This document shows positions 45,512-58,324 of a stretch of DNA of 64,000 bases, piece by piece. A program made the position numbers and the translations under genes. Source of the DNA: Cycas panzhihuaensis. Taxonomy: Eukaryota; Cycadophyta. The stretch lies in NCBI GenBank assembly GCA_023213395.1, contig CM041465.1, forward strand, positions 52,149,741 through 52,213,740, given 5' to 3'. The notes under the pieces were generated by a model, which ran no database searches, was not told where the DNA came from, and saw only the letters and a program-made list of their open reading frames with translations. Numbering within the stretch: position 1 is the stretch's first letter; each line of letters starts with the position of its first letter.

Positions 45512-48038
45512 TGAAACGCTCTCCACGGGGCAATGATCCAACGCCTAGCGGGAAGGACACAAAACCACAGGGCTAATAGGCTAAAGAACGAGGATCATAC
45601 CTCGCGGGACGTCCGTCTTGGGGCGGAGTGCAGAGGCCAAGGTGCCCTGGTTGCTTCCAGTGGCCGTGCAGGCGAGACCCTCCTACCTTTCGGATGGTAG
45701 GGAAGGGAAAAGGAACTTCGCCGCTACTTCTCAAGGCAATGAGAAAGCGGCGAAGGGGGCAACCAACCAAACGTGTCACGGGTAAGATATATGCAAGAGC
45801 GGCTAAGGAGGGATCGGTCAAAGGATCTCAAATACCATAATACGGGGTATAGAAAAGAAAGGTACAAGTAAAGCAAATGCAGTAAAAGCAAGTACAAAAT
45901 AAATAGTTATTTCTTCCCCTTTTTCTTATGTTCTTTAACTACTAAAGCAAGTGTAAAGAAACGTAAGAGCACGAAAAAAGAGTATGGAAGGTGAGCGGAG
46001 AATACGGATCCGTGGTTGGTGAGACGCAGTGTCCGTCCGCAGTTGCGCTTCCTCCGTCGTCCTCCTCGTATGACGGCGTCGGTTACAAGCGGTGATGGGG
46101 ATCACTTACCTCCCGAAAGCAAATAAACACTAACTAATGAAGCGATAGAAAATAAAGCTCAAAGCGACATAAACAAAAGGGAGAACGTACCAAACAAGCG
46201 TCGGCCCAGAATGGGTCGACCCTATGCGCCTTTGTTCGAACGCTCCTGAAGCAAATAAGCGAGAATACCTTCCTCTCGAAAGAGGGCTACGAGATACAAA
46301 AGATATATGTATATATGTTGCAAGTAAAGCAAACTAAGCTAAAAGGACATAGTTAAGCACTATCATGCAATAAAAGAAACAACGTCATATGACAGGCATG
46401 CCAGGGTCATACACCACAAACGCACCCCGAATGGGGTTGAGTATAGCCTCGGGATGGCTAACTCACCCACGAGAGGTCTCCACGAATGTAAGGAAATGAT
46501 GCTAGCATGCAACAAGAAGGATCATGGAGCAACGGGTAGCATAAGCCAAAGTAAGCACTCAACCGATTCTCCAAAGCCTCTCTAGCCCTATTTCTTAAGC
46601 AAAAGCGGAGATAAAGGGGAGAGGAAAAGGGACGGAACCCTTGGGGAGTAGGGCCAGCAATGGGGGCGGAACCCGCCTATCTCCCTCAAACCCTCGTGTA
46701 ACCCTTTATGCCGGTTTGCCCAAGAAATGGCGAAAGAGAAGGATGGGAGAAGAAGGATGAGTGGAAGAAAAATGGGAAACTAAGCCTATCCTTGGGTAAC
46801 ACTCTAATAGGCCACAAATACTATGGTTCCTTGCATCAAATGGCTAAGGGGAAACCAAGAGAATACATATAAAAGGAAGCAAAGAGTTGCAAGTAAAATA
46901 ATACAAAAAAGCAAGCAAAAACACCAAAGAAATGACACCAAATACCTCAAATGATGAAGGAGGAGTGCATGTGAGCACTTGGCAACTTGGAGCAACGGTC
47001 CAAGAGATGCCTATGAAGCAATGTAGCATGTCCCTTGCAAGAGAGAGGAGTGGTGGAGCCTCATGCAAGAAAGTGAGCTGGAAATGGTTCCTTGCAATGG
47101 TTTTCTTGGTAAAAATCCTCTTGGAAGCTTTCAATGTGTGTGAAGAGGAGGAATGCTTGTATTGGAGCTCCGTAGGGGGCAGCAATGGCCCTGTATCTCC
47201 GATGAGACCCTTGATGCCTCTGTCCCACAGCTGTAGAAAGGATTTCTCTTATCACTGTTTTTGTTCTTTTTCTCCTTGTGAAGAAAATGCTCTAGGAAAC
47301 TTGAAAAGTGAGGTGAATAATCCAAAGAAATGAATGAAAAAATAGTTTTTATGTCTTGAGTGAAGCAAGTGAGCGTTGGGGGCCTGCGCGCCCAATCGTT
47401 AGAGCCAGCGGCGATTCGCAAAAATCGCGGGCATCGCGTGTTTCTTTTTAAATTTTAAGCGATTAAATGCTGCGATAAACTTAGCGATGCTGCTAAGTTT
47501 ATCGCAGACGACCGGTACCGCCTGAACTCCGCATGCAGCTTAATTTATGCATGATGGAATCGAAACCCAAAAAATAGAAAATTAAAGTAAGAAATCGTGT
47601 CTTTAAGGTAAAATCATAAGTTAAACTCAAAATACATTAGTCAAGAGCGGTTTTAGGTCATGGGCATGTGCTCAAACGGTGCAAAAGACCTAACTAAGGG
47701 TTAAACCGGGCTTAGAAAGGGTTTGCAACATAAGCGGCATGCGGTAACACGCATAAGCAGTAGCAAAAGCATCCCGAAGACCATGGAGACGTCGTGGGTG
47801 GTTGTCGCCATACGGTGTCGATTCACGATGAATGCCCATTGTGAGTCGTCATAGGCTAAAAGGTGCCGTTAGGCACATGCATAATGAACAAGCAATCAAA
47901 CAGGTGCATATGGACAGGCACATGTCAATCAAACCATTCCCAATTACTGCAGCGATCATAAGTAAGCAAAGTAAAGGCATATACCGCATTTAACCTGTGT
48001 CGATGTGTCGCAAGTCCATTCCCGATAGCCGGGAAACA
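45512..48038 (-). repeat. Solo LTR (family D) inserted in RE2 pol
   Basis: On the minus strand it starts TGTTTCCCGGCTATCGGG and ends GAGAGCGTTTCA, 2527 bases, flanked by a perfect acttc duplication (45507-45511 and 48039-48043). It shares its 5' end, hairpin and splice-donor-like GGGAG/GTAAGT (46109) with the Tat-like LTRs, but its 3' end is unlike their CACATCCA. It is therefore a related but separate family. ORFs such as 46932-47333 are inside it and not supported. Confidence 0.9.
47470..47507. other. Perfect hairpin in solo LTR D
   Basis: Arms CTGCGATAAACTTAGC (47470-47485) and GCTAAGTTTATCGCAG (47492-47507) are exact complements, 16 pairs around a 6-nt loop. It is the longest perfect LTR hairpin in the window and shares AAACTTAGC with the others. 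Confidence 0.85.
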
Positions 48039-48043
48039 ACTTC

Positions 48044-49185
48044 CTTATAGATGAAGTATTGTATAAGATATCCTTTGACGAGATCCTCCTCCATTGTGTC
48101 ACTCTTGACGAAGCGGACTAGATACTCCGCGAATGCCACCATGGCATTTGTAGAGGCCACTTTGGGGCTAATCCATGGCCGAGAGGATCCTTCATATGTG
48201 CTATTATTGGATGTCCCTCTTCAAGGAGGCCCATGCCTATGCCTTGAGATGTCAGTGATGCCAAGAGCATGCCAATATCACCCATGTATCTTTCAAGGCT
48301 CTTCATCCCATCGTATCTCCATGGCTCTTCACCCAATGGGGTTTAGACCTTATTGGGGCTATATCACCGCCCTCTTCATCATAGCATAAGTTCATCTTGA
48401 CTGCCATAGAGTACTTTATGAAATGGGTGGAAGTCATCCATTTGATCACTACCCCTGATAAGACGATAGCCACTTTCATCTACTGGCATATCATTTACCG
48501 TTTTGGGATTCCCAATGTCTTGATCACAGACAACAGAACTTCTTTTTGTAATAAGGAGATGGATGAACTTTGTGAGAAATTCAAAGTCTCTCATAAAACC
48601 TCTTCTCCTTATTATCCCTAGGATAATGGTCAGGTTGAATCATTGAACAAAACTCTCATCAACATTTTAAAGAAAACCGTTGCCCAATCTCAGAGAGATT
48701 GGCACCTCCAACTCCCTTTCGCCCTATGGTCCTATTACACCTCTATCTGTATGGCTATGAGAATGACACCTTTCGACCTAGTCTACGGGATTGAGGCGGT
48801 ACTCCCATTGGAAGTGGAGATCCCCTCTCTATGAGTTTCTCTTTGAGGTCTTATCGATGAGGAGTCTATTTATCAAGCTTGCCTCTTAGATTTCGAGGCT
48901 TTGGATGAGAGACATTTGATCGCTTACTAGGCAAACCTCATATCTAAAGCCCGCTCGCAAAGGACTTATGATAAACACCTTCATTCTCATCCTTTGTATC
49001 CCAGGGACCAATTCCTCAAGTTGGAATATCTCCACGATCGCTTGGCCAAATTTAGACCCAAATGGGTTGGTCCCTTTGTTGTTCTCAAGAGTCTCAATAA
49101 CGACACCTATAGGATTGCCACCCTGGAGGGCCCTGAATTTGAGAAAGCTGTTAACGGGAAATTCCTCAAAAACTTCTATGCATGA
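48044..49185 (+). pseudogene. int: Integrase region of RE2
   Basis: The zinc-binding part keeps CHHGI-like text after KISFDEILLH. The core keeps LITDNRTSFCNKEMDEL with the second Asp and NGQVESLNKTLINILKK with the Glu. The first Asp is in a WGLDLIGA that needs a frame change. DWHLQLPFALWSYYTS and AVLPLEVEIPSL follow. The tail has WVGPFVVLKSLNNDTYRIA and ends GKFLKNFYA with TGA at 49183-49185. Five or more stops are present. It was cut from the rest of pol by solo LTR D. Confidence 0.85.
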
Positions 49186-49907
49186 TCTCTTTACTGTCTT
49201 TTCCATGCTTCGAAATAAGCCTAAACTACCATCCTAAGTGTGTTCCCATACCTCTTAGTCGCAGACAGGATGGTGGCTTAGGGTGGCTTTCTTATTCCTT
49301 TCAAGTTCCTCCTACGGAACCACCTTGTTCCCCTTCCTCTCGGGACCTTGTCCTCCTATTTGGGCATATCTCCTAATTAGGATGATGCATTGGTGTGTCA
49401 TTACTCTTTTGTCATTAGCCCTTGCTTTGCATATTCCACAATGCTCCTCTATGGATATGTGTGCCGCCCTATCCCCTAGCCTCGCATGCCTCTATCACCG
49501 CTGCTCATGGTGATCATGTGTGCCTATGCTAGGAATATGGCCCTGCATAAAAGGAAGTATGTATCACTCAAACAAATATCATAGTAAAAAATCATACAAT
49601 AATCAACTCAAAATATCATCAACTATATCCTTGTGTATCCGTGCACCCTCATACACATGCATAAAAACATAAACATACATCATCCATCGCATGTCATTAT
49701 ACACATCATCATACATCAAATGGGGTATCAATCACCCTATATATATATATAAAATAATCATCATGTGTCATATCATACAAATGGTATGGTTCATCATTTG
49801 TGGGAAGCTAGAATCCTTACAGGGAGGAGTACAATCATGTGGTAACATATGGCAACTCCCTAGAGGTTCGTGTTTTCCCCTCATCAAATCAAAATTCCTA
49901 ATCTGCT
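49186..49907. other. RE2 spacer between integrase and aORF
   Basis: Non-coding; the equivalent of 32326-33031 in RE3. It has a CAT-rich stretch at 49560-49760 and a short TATA run. I see no gene in it. Confidence 0.6.
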
Positions 49908-52355
49908 CTACTGTTGCCCCGTCCCTAGGGTGTCATCTCCTGGCCTATGTGATCCCTCTCCTAGGGACCACATGCCTCCTAGGCTCTTCCTCAGTCTTCG
50001 GGAGTGCCTAGCTCTCCTCGTCTTATGGCCTCCTTAAGGTCGTCATCACTGTTTAGGTATGAGTCCTGCTCCGCGATGACCTTGATGCCACCTCGTCTAT
50101 TAACCAATCGTATCACACCTGGATATGATCCCACTCTCTCTCTGCTCCTTGGAGCCTCTCCTCCATCCCTCAGAGATGCTCCTCTATCACTACCATCCAG
50201 ATGTGACTCTCAGCATCCCCTCCTACTCCTCCTAGAGCCTCCAGTGCCTGTACCTAACCTTGAAGGGTATCCCTCTCAACCTAGGTCTCATCCAGCTCCA
50301 CTTGTAGGCATCCCGCACATGCCTCATGCTTGTGGGAATCTGCTATCTAGATATCTCTTGCCCTCACCAATGGGGCGAATGCTGCCGTGTGTGCACCTGC
50401 CGATCTAGGCTCATCTCCTGCCTAGATAGGAGGTTGCCTCTCTGCGTAGGCCTGGGGAAATATCTCCTGGACTACCGCCTCCACTAATATCTAGATCTCT
50501 GTCACACCTATAAATCTAACACATCACATGTCAATACGTGTCTATATACATGCCAAACCAAAATCCAACAACATATAAGCATCTGGAAATCGAAAGATAA
50601 TAGGAGAAGGTAGTGTCTCACCTGGTGCGACTGCCTGCTCCTTGACTCAGATGATGGCCTCTGCTCTAGGTACCCCACTAGTTATAGGTACCTCCTCCTC
50701 CTCTGGTATCTCCTTGATAACTACCTCATCTATTGGGACATCTCTCCTCTCCTTTGTTGGTGCTTCTACCTCCCCAGATCTCCTAACTATTCGTAGTCTC
50801 TGGGCTCGTGTCATTGGGCCCCTACTCTCCTTTGCAACTCTAGAAGGGCTCGCCTTTCCTCTTACAGTCACTGATGGACCTGCCTCTCCTCTTGCGGTCC
50901 CTGATGGACCTACACCTCCTCTTGTGGCTCTTGACAGGTTAGCCTTATCGCCACCATCTCCTCCATCTCCACTCTCTCTTAGGACAACTCCTGCTCCACC
51001 TGCCTCGTCATTATTGTCCCACCTCACCGCTTGATATGGATCTGATATGTAATCTTCCATGGTGAGGAGGTCCATTGATGTAGCCTCCACTGAGCGATGG
51101 ACATGTGCCTGGTCCTCGGTCCCCCTAAATCTGGTTTGTCACCTATGTACCATGGGAGCCCACTCTGAAATAGGGTGTGGTCCCCCTACCGGTGCCACTG
51201 CTTTGAAGTGATAAAAAAAATAACACTATAACAAGGTGTTGTATGATAAGCCACCCTTCCCTGCCACTTGGATAGCGTCTAACTGGGCAATTAAGTTCAC
51301 CGCTATAAGGGTAGCTCAGTCAAGTCTCTCCCCGGCCTCACATCTCTGTATCATGTCCATCCATTCGCTAGGGATGTCTTAATAGTTCTGTTTCTGGGAC
51401 ATCCAGAACAGAATGCATAGAGTGATCAGTTTTCTCACATGAGGAATCCCTGGCATAACTATACTCTATAATGGGATACCTCTCCTCTCCTATCTATCCA
51501 AGCCCGTGAAGAACGTGGCTGCCTCCCTATATACTGCCTCATTACTAGGAAACACCCCTAGTGATGCTGGCCTCCTAGTAGCTGGCACTCCTATGATCCT
51601 CCTGATATCCCCTAGTATGACTATCATGTCTCTTACTTGGGGAAGATGGAACATGTGTTTTTGTCTATCCCAGTGTAAGATGATGTCTACCAAGAGCCTC
51701 TGGTCTGATGTATACTGCGGTGTCCTCGCGACCTTCAATAGGCCACACCTAGCCAAAACCTATTTGTCCTCACGAGACATCATCTCAATAAAGCTCAACA
51801 TCACCATACCAACATTCTCGCAGTTGTCCACCATGATTACTACCTATAAAACATCCCGAAACAAGTCAAAGTCTTACTCATACTTACCTCTCTTCCCTCT
51901 GGACTGTCCCTCGTTCTCATTTAGTTAAGAGTTAGGTGCCTTTGGGGCCCCCTTTTTTATTTTTCATTAGATCTGCCTTCATACTGTACCAAACTCTATG
52001 GTATCGCAGAGTTTGGCCTGGGTCCCATGGCGATCGGGGCCCTACAACAAAGATCACAGCACCATGATCTTTGTTGTAGTGCAAACGTCACCTCCCCTAA
52101 AAGGGGGGGTTTTCCACCCAAAAAATCCCAAAATTTTTACCTGGGCAAGCCACTCTCAGGCTCATCAGGACTGGGGCTACCTAATACCCTAGTCTTGCCT
52201 CTCTCTGGGTCCAATTAGAACTCCAGGAGATTACTTCTTGCCTTTAAGAGGCCCAAAACTACACTAAAACAACATAAAAAGTAATAAATTTCAGACCACG
52301 AGATGGGGTTGGGTTTAGATGATCCACTCATTGGATCCGGTCTTGCCGTTACCAT
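49908..52355 (-). pseudogene. aORF of RE2: antisense three-exon gene
   Basis: Minus-strand exons are 52355-52332 (MVTARPDP), 51843-50622 and 50507-49908. The intron 1 donor has decayed from GTGAGT to ATGAGT while its acceptor TTTATAG is kept. Intron 2 starts GTGAGACA and ends TTATAG (phase 1). Exon 2 encodes SEDKxVLARCGLLKV-like text, TPQYTSDQRLLVDIILHWD and HMFHLPQVRDMIVILGDI, then an acidic Gly/Ser linker. Exon 3 ends GQQ. The exon lengths match RE1 and RE3 within a few codons. Stops are present in exons 2 and 3. Confidence 0.72.
51989..52079. other. Paired hairpins in aORF intron 1 of RE2
   Basis: First: CCAAACTCT (51989-51997) and AGAGTTTGG (52008-52016), 9 perfect pairs, loop containing GGTATCG. 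Second: CTACAACAAAGATCA (52042-52056) and TGATCTTTGTTGTAG (52065-52079), 15 perfect pairs around 8 nt. Both stems differ from RE1 and RE3, yet pairing is perfect on both sides, including the changed positions. Confidence 0.85.
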
Positions 52356-52514
52356 CTCATCGCTTTGGCCTCAATGGCTGTCTCCTCATCTCGATCTAAT
52401 GGTCGAATCCTCCTCTGCGTGCCTCCAAATTCGGGTAGTACTCCTCTACGTGAGGGAAAGGGCTTTGGTTCGTTCGTGAGCCTGTGAAAATGAATCCTAT
52501 TTTCATTGAGTTTC

Positions 52515-52522
52515 CTTATATA
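52515..52522 (-). promoter_or_regulatory. TATA box for the RE2 antisense gene
   Basis: TATATAAG on the minus strand lies about 160 bases upstream of the aORF start at 52355. The spacing equals that in RE1 and RE3. Confidence 0.6.
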
Positions 52523-53061
52523 GGCAGGGGTCCTGATGGGTACTTTCTCCATTTTTGCCTTCGAGACAGCCCTTGAGGCCATCTCTCATCCTTGATCATC
52601 ATTGCCTTCTAGCCCTATTTCCCCTTCCACTTCCATAGCCCCCATTTTGCTCATTCTTTTAGGTGCATTTATAGTGCCTCACCGACGCATTTCTGCCAAG
52701 GCCCTTCTGTCTCATTTTTCATGTTGTTCTCGTGCATGCCTGAGTTTATATTTGTTTGGCTTGTTTCGTCATCCTAGACCTATTTTTGCGGCCCATTCAT
52801 GCCTCTAGGCCTCCAAAGGGAATGCTCCCTCTATTCGAGATTACTTTTCGCTTCCTTAAGTGACCTTTGGGGCCCTAGAGGGTCCTTCTCACCACCCGTC
52901 CTTTCCCGTCAGTGGGATAAACTGCTCCACCCTTGGGTAGCCTCCTTGCTGGGTCCTCCTACCCTTCGTGGCCATCATTGATAGCCACATGTGCCTTTTT
53001 TTCTTTGCTCTTGACTCTATTGCATATTCTCTCCACCGAGACACTTTCTTTTTTTTCACTC

Positions 53062-53576
53062 ATGACCCTCTTCACCTTCACCGACGGTAGAAGTCGCGGT
53101 AATCCTGGTCCCCCTGCCGCTGCATGGATTCTTCATGACCCTTTCAGACATTATTACTTTCACTCCATAGTCTTCCTCCCTAAGGCCACGAATAACGAAG
53201 CTGAATACACAGTCGTTATTGAATCCCTCATTGATGTGCTCTATTTCCACCACAGACCTATTGTTCTCCTTTGTAACTCCTAGGTTATGGTGTCCCATCT
53301 CACCCAAGTCTACCAGGTGTGATTCCTATGCCTGAGAGCCCTCGCTTCAACTGCTAGGTCCCTATTAGCTTGTTTTTAGTATGTCAACATTCGACATATT
53401 CCTTGGGCCCTCAACATTGAGGCAGACAACCTCATTCACCTCATCCTTGAGTGTCGCCTCCCTCTTCTTGATGATCGCCTTTGAGAGACTTACCTAGTTG
53501 CCCTGTCACCTAAGTCTTGGGTTGTCTTGCTCCTCATCTTTGCAATCTGTTTGTACCTTTGAAAGCTAGCCACTAA
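53062..53576 (+). pseudogene. aRNH of RE2: second RNase H near the 3' LTR
   Basis: It starts MTLFTFTDGRSRGNPGP. The first acid (D in FTDGR), the second (E in NNEAEYTVVIESL) and the fourth (D in NIEADNLIHLIL) are present. The third reads LLCNS where RE3 has LLCDS, so an essential Asp is Asn. Stops follow LLCNS and occur twice more. Position and orientation, between the aORF promoter and the 3' LTR in sense direction, are the same as in RE3, which shows that this arrangement belongs to the family and is not a rearrangement of one copy. Confidence 0.82.
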
Positions 53577-53901
53577 TAAGGTTAAACTATAGTGACCATC
53601 AGGTTCACTCATTCACTCTTTCTCTTGTTATTATTACATCCTCTCTTTGCACTCTCACGATGGGGGCAACCCCCATCTGTCATAGCTTCTGGTTGATTCT
53701 TGAATGGCACATAGGCAACCCCTATGTTATCTCCACCCTTGTTCTCTTATCCACATGTTCCGTCATGACACTCATCGGCACCCTTGGATCTTGTTATGAT
53801 TATGATTGATATATATACATGTGCTATTGACAGTTTTTATTTCCAATATTTTCTATCGCACCATGCTTCCGAGTGGCGAGGCTCTGTTGCCAAGGGGGTA
53901 G
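53577..53901 (+). other. RE2 3' spacer with polypurine tract
   Basis: Non-coding. AAGGGGGTAG (about 53892-53901) abuts the 3' LTR. Confidence 0.75.
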
Positions 53902-55316
53902 TGTTTCCTAGCTACCAAGAATGGGTATGGATAGATCGACTCAGATAAGCATAGGTATGCTTCCTCCTTTTTATCTTTATTATTTCTTTAGAAAGGTAGA
54001 TAGAAGCATTGCCTCATTGCATGATTGCCTGTCACACTCAAGTGCAGAGTTGGTTTAAGTAGTAGATTAACTAACTTAAGGTACAAAACTTTAGCATTAT
54101 TTAGTATCATTACATATGTATTATCTTGTATCTTGGCATCCCCTTCTTGGAAGGGAAAACTCTTTGTGATTGCAAATTTGCAGAAGCATTTGTGAAGGGA
54201 AAGAATGCACTAATCTGGGTAAGTCCTTGCTCTTCTTTCTTCCTTCGTTTTCCACTTTCTTGTATAGTCTTTAGTTCTCTTTGCTTTCCTACTTTGTTTT
54301 TTCCTTTACATGGGGAAGGTAAGGAAGCCCCCACTCTACTTTCGCTCCAACTATGGCTATGCATTGGCTGAGGATAGGAGGGCATACGTGGTATACGAGT
54401 GAAGCTCCCCTATCAACCGCATCACTTTCTGGGTATGCATCATATCCCTTCCTCTACCCCTTTCTTTTTGTGCTTTTATTAGGCATCCGCTTTCTTTGCA
54501 TAATAAGTCACATGAAGAGAAGATGGTAATGAACCAATTTATTTGCATTCATCTTGTATATATATGTTGCACAGTTGCTTTTATAGGAAAAGGGATATAA
54601 TAGGGATTGCACCACCCCCTTTGTCTTACCTAAATCGAAAGCACCTCTTAGTTGGACATCACCTTAGTATGCATGCTTAAGTGTGCATAAAATGCTTTAT
54701 TTCATTTCTTTTCTTTGTCTTTTTTTATTAAAAAGGAAAGGAGAGAGAGGGAGTGTAGTTCTAGATCCCCCTTTATGGACATACATGACATCACCTTTTG
54801 GTCGTCTCTTTACCACACTCCACATATCCAACATACATAAGTCTTGTCGCTCTTGACCTGGCTTAATCCCCCTTAGCTTACATAGTGGTAAGGATCCTCC
54901 TTTTGCTATTAATTTTTCTGTCTAGATCCACCTTAGGCCAATTAGCCTAAGGAAGGTCTATCCACACTCGTCTTGTACCCCTTTTCCTATTGCACTTTGT
55001 CCTATGTCCCTTCTCTATAAGAATCCCCCTTTTGTGGGTCTCCCCTTCTCCCTTCCAGCCATCTAAGGATGGGAGGACCTCATCCTTTGGGACTACTTGA
55101 GATACCCCTATGTGTATCTTGCCCCTCGAAACCAAAAGCAAAAGCTACTTTGAGGAAACTAAACACCATTTGTGGGTCCTGAACTCATACTTCGGCATAT
55201 AGATACCTTGTGTGGTGTTCTCCTCTACTTGTAGGATTATATCTATATCTTGGCATTGGCCATTGACCACCTTAACCCCTACTAAGCGTAGTGACCACCC
55301 CATAGACACGATTCTA
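53902..55316 (+). repeat. 3' LTR of RE2, internally deleted
   Basis: It is 1415 bases against 2985 in the 5' LTR. It matches the first 140 bases and then jumps, at CACTCAAG, to the part equivalent to about 15550, so about 1.57 kb including the hairpin is missing. It ends GATTCTA beside the ggttc duplication. Confidence 0.9.
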
Positions 55317-55321
55317 GGTTC

Positions 55322-56476
55322 CACTCCCAAAAGAGATATCTTCTTTGGAGTTTGAATCATATTAATATAGAGTAAGATATTCATAGTATCTCATCATAAG
55401 ATGGGAAGCACCTGAATCGAGAATCCATAAGGGTGGTTAAGTAGTTGGTGCTAAAAAAGCTATTGTAGAAGTGGTCAAAGAATGATGAGAATTGTTAGAT
55501 CATGACTAGATCCCCTTAGAAGCTTTCCAAGCTTCAGAGGTAATTCTGTTCATACAGACATCAATGGTGTACCCCTTTTTATGATAATTGGCATAACTGA
55601 TATTCTGATTAGGATTAGTATTGATAGTACTCCTTTTTAGAAATGATTATTTAAAGGTATTTTGAGATTTAAGTAATCCAGAATATTTAGTGTTATGATG
55701 ATGATTGTTTTGAGTGGATGAACCTTTATGAGGTTTTTAAAAATTGGGATGATAATGATGATTATTTGGATAGTTATTTTGATGTTTAGAATTAGTAAAT
55801 AATTATGACTTGGAAAAAAGAGCCTGTGAAGGATCTTTTAATTTTGTAGTTTAAATTAACATATTTTGTTGTTCAATAAGTTGATTTGTTAATTAATCAA
55901 ATGTAATTAGTGGATGTCCTACTTGTTGCCTAACAGTTTTGAAAAGATTGAAATGTTTCAATAATTTATTAATTGCAAGTCGGATGAGTGTATTGTCATC
56001 TTTTGTATGTGTTACAATGACCACTTCATCACCTTCTTTTGTAGAAGATTTGATACAATTTGTAAGGTCTTTGTTAAAGGGTCAAAGTTTAGATAAGAAA
56101 TCTTCAACTTTAGGAAAATCTTCATAAAGACCATACATTTGTTGCTCTAACATAGCTAACTATTATGTATTAACCTTCTTATACTTTTCCTTAAGAGTTT
56201 TCTAGATAGTGGCTAGATCATCTATTTCAAAGAACTGCCTACTAATGTCTAGGGAGAGGGAGGATAGGATGGTGCCTAGGGCTCTATCACAATTCATCAG
56301 ATAGACTATATAAGCTTATGATGTTTCGTCTTTAGTTTTGGAAACTCACCTGTGACATATCGCCATATCTTCTGCGGTTTAAGTTGATGTGATATTCTAT
56401 TTTTTCAGTCATCATAATTAGAGCTACTTAATATTGGAATTGGTACATAGGAGGTTGTTCTTGGCATAAGTGCCAT
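55322..56476 (-). pseudogene. gag: Gag and protease fragment of RE0 (Copia)
   Basis: A proposed start at 56476 begins MALMPRTTSYVPIPIL. A UBN2-type Gag follows: QLKPQKIWRYVTGEFPK, NCDRALGTILSSLSLDISRQ, FEIDDLATI, AMLEQQMYGLYEDFPKVEDF. An Asn/His-rich part and a degraded zinc knuckle (ANYHKKGYTIDVC) follow. The protease active site is WILDSGASHLM, the Copia form. It ends at DISFGSGT where RE2 entered. Many stops and frame changes make it a relic. Confidence 0.8.
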
Positions 56477-58309
56477 ATTGGGAATAAAAAATGACGATTA
56501 AAGATCCTCTTAGAGGAAAAGTGAAGAGGTTATAATCTTTAATAGTAGGTGAATAAAGTGAATAAATCACAAAATTAAATTCGTTGATATACATTGAATA
56601 TTAAAGTGATCATTAAGTTACTTTGCCATTGACAGAAAATAATTTTATTGAAAGTTTGATAGTCATTAATAAAGAAATATAAGATTTTTAATCAAAAATT
56701 TATGAAAAAAATAATCAGGAATATGACAATTGCATATTAGTGTTGTAAAATAAATTAGATATAAAATGAAGCAATTAAATATTACACATTAATAACATCA
56801 TTTATTAAAAAAAAAGTAAAAATAATAATCTAAGAAAGTTCATAAATTTATGAAGAAACACAAATAAATAATGCTATTACTTAATGAATTAAGAAAATAA
56901 TCAATTGTTTATTAAATTACGGTTAAAAAGTGAAGAAATTTAAGGGTTAAAGATATATACCTAAGCTTACCTTCTCAATAAAGAAGGTTTGACTTTGAAC
57001 AAGAATCTACTAATTAAAATGGCATCGAAAAATCTTAAAAGACTGGTCAAAACATCCGTGACTGAGTCAGGAATTCGACGCTTCTTCTGGAATTAGATTC
57101 TGACTTTGTATGAAGAAGTTATGAGGAAAAAAACACAGGCACCCCATTTTTAATTAAAAAAAAAATGTTAAAATTTTAGGCCCTTTCGATTAATAGGGTC
57201 AGGTCATATGATATATAAAATAGAACTAGGGGACTAGTGGGTCGGGGGCCGTTAAATTTGAAAAAGTTCACAACATAAAAAAAATTACATTGTATGTTAG
57301 TATGAAATCCACCCAATTATAAAAAATACATTTATCAAATGATTTTAACCCTAAATATTTAGGGTTTCATATTATATCAGAGTATGCAGAGTGTAGATGA
57401 TCAATTGTAGTCTGAATTGTCTTCATTTCTTTATGTCTTCTTCTCCATTTCTTCAACTCACTAACCATTGTGGCTCCTTCTCAATTTTCTTTGTTTTGCC
57501 GTCTGACAGCAAAATGATTTCTTCGGTGTTGGGATGAATAGAGGATGATTGCAGGGCCATCTAACTTCTACTGGTGCTTCTTTGTCTTCATGAGTAAGTT
57601 GTATCTATCTTCACCATTTTCCTTATGGTGGTGGACTATTTTCACAATTTCTTCTCTTCATCTACGTGAACATATTGATGTCATCTCTGATGGTTGACAT
57701 CTTTGGATATAGGCATGAGTATCTCCCCTATCTTTGTAGTGTGTTTCCTCTGTCTGAGTGTCTTGTAGGGCATCTCTATTTCATCTAAATGTTAACAACA
57801 TGAGGATTATGTTGGCATCTTCTCTATCCAAGAGCTGTGGGTGTCAGGTGCGTGAACTGTGTATGCTTTGACAAAGTAGTCTACATCTTTGTCATGGTCT
57901 TCGTCTTGCAGTTGCAATCTATTACCATGTAGCATCTTTGGCAGAGCAGTCTAGTTTGTGAAAATATTATGTAGTGTCTTTGGCATTGTATTTGTAGCAT
58001 AGGCCATGGATTTTGTGAGGCATTTGTGTCTTCATGAGGCACAACACAATGCTACGATGGAGCTAGGGTGGAGAAAGCCAGGTAAGCTTCATGAGCCATG
58101 AGTTTGTCATCTTTGTTTGAGATACAAATTAAGCTGTGAATGGTTTGATGTTAGGTGCTTTGCAGTTTATGTCTTCATTATATATATAACACAGTGCTAC
58201 AATGGCGTTTGCATGATGTTGCTAGAGAGCATTTAGTCTCAGTGTACCATGGATCTGCTTCTTTAGCTTTGTTTCAAAATCTAGCTTTCAAAACCTATTT
58301 CAAAACCCT
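56477..58309 (-). other. Leader of RE0 between primer site and gag
   Basis: 1.8 kb, AT-rich near gag and TCTTC-rich (plus-strand reading) at 57400-57700. That is long for a Copia leader, so another insertion may be hidden here. ATATCAGAGTATGC at about 57374, on the plus strand, faintly resembles a primer site, but I could not define LTRs around it. No supported ORF. Confidence 0.45.
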
Positions 58310-58321
58310 GCTTTGATACCA
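58310..58321 (-). other. Primer-binding site of RE0
   Basis: TGGTATCAAAGC on the minus strand, three bases inside the LTR end. This is the standard Copia site for initiator tRNA-Met. Confidence 0.8.
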
Positions 58322-58324
58322 TAA

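Noticed and set aside
46932-47333. 133-codon ORF and its antisense partners
   Set aside because: They lie wholly inside solo LTR D and are not conserved in the other LTRs.
53062-53576. Host-derived RNase H gene
   Set aside because: The same gene is in the same place in RE3, so it is part of the retroelement family.
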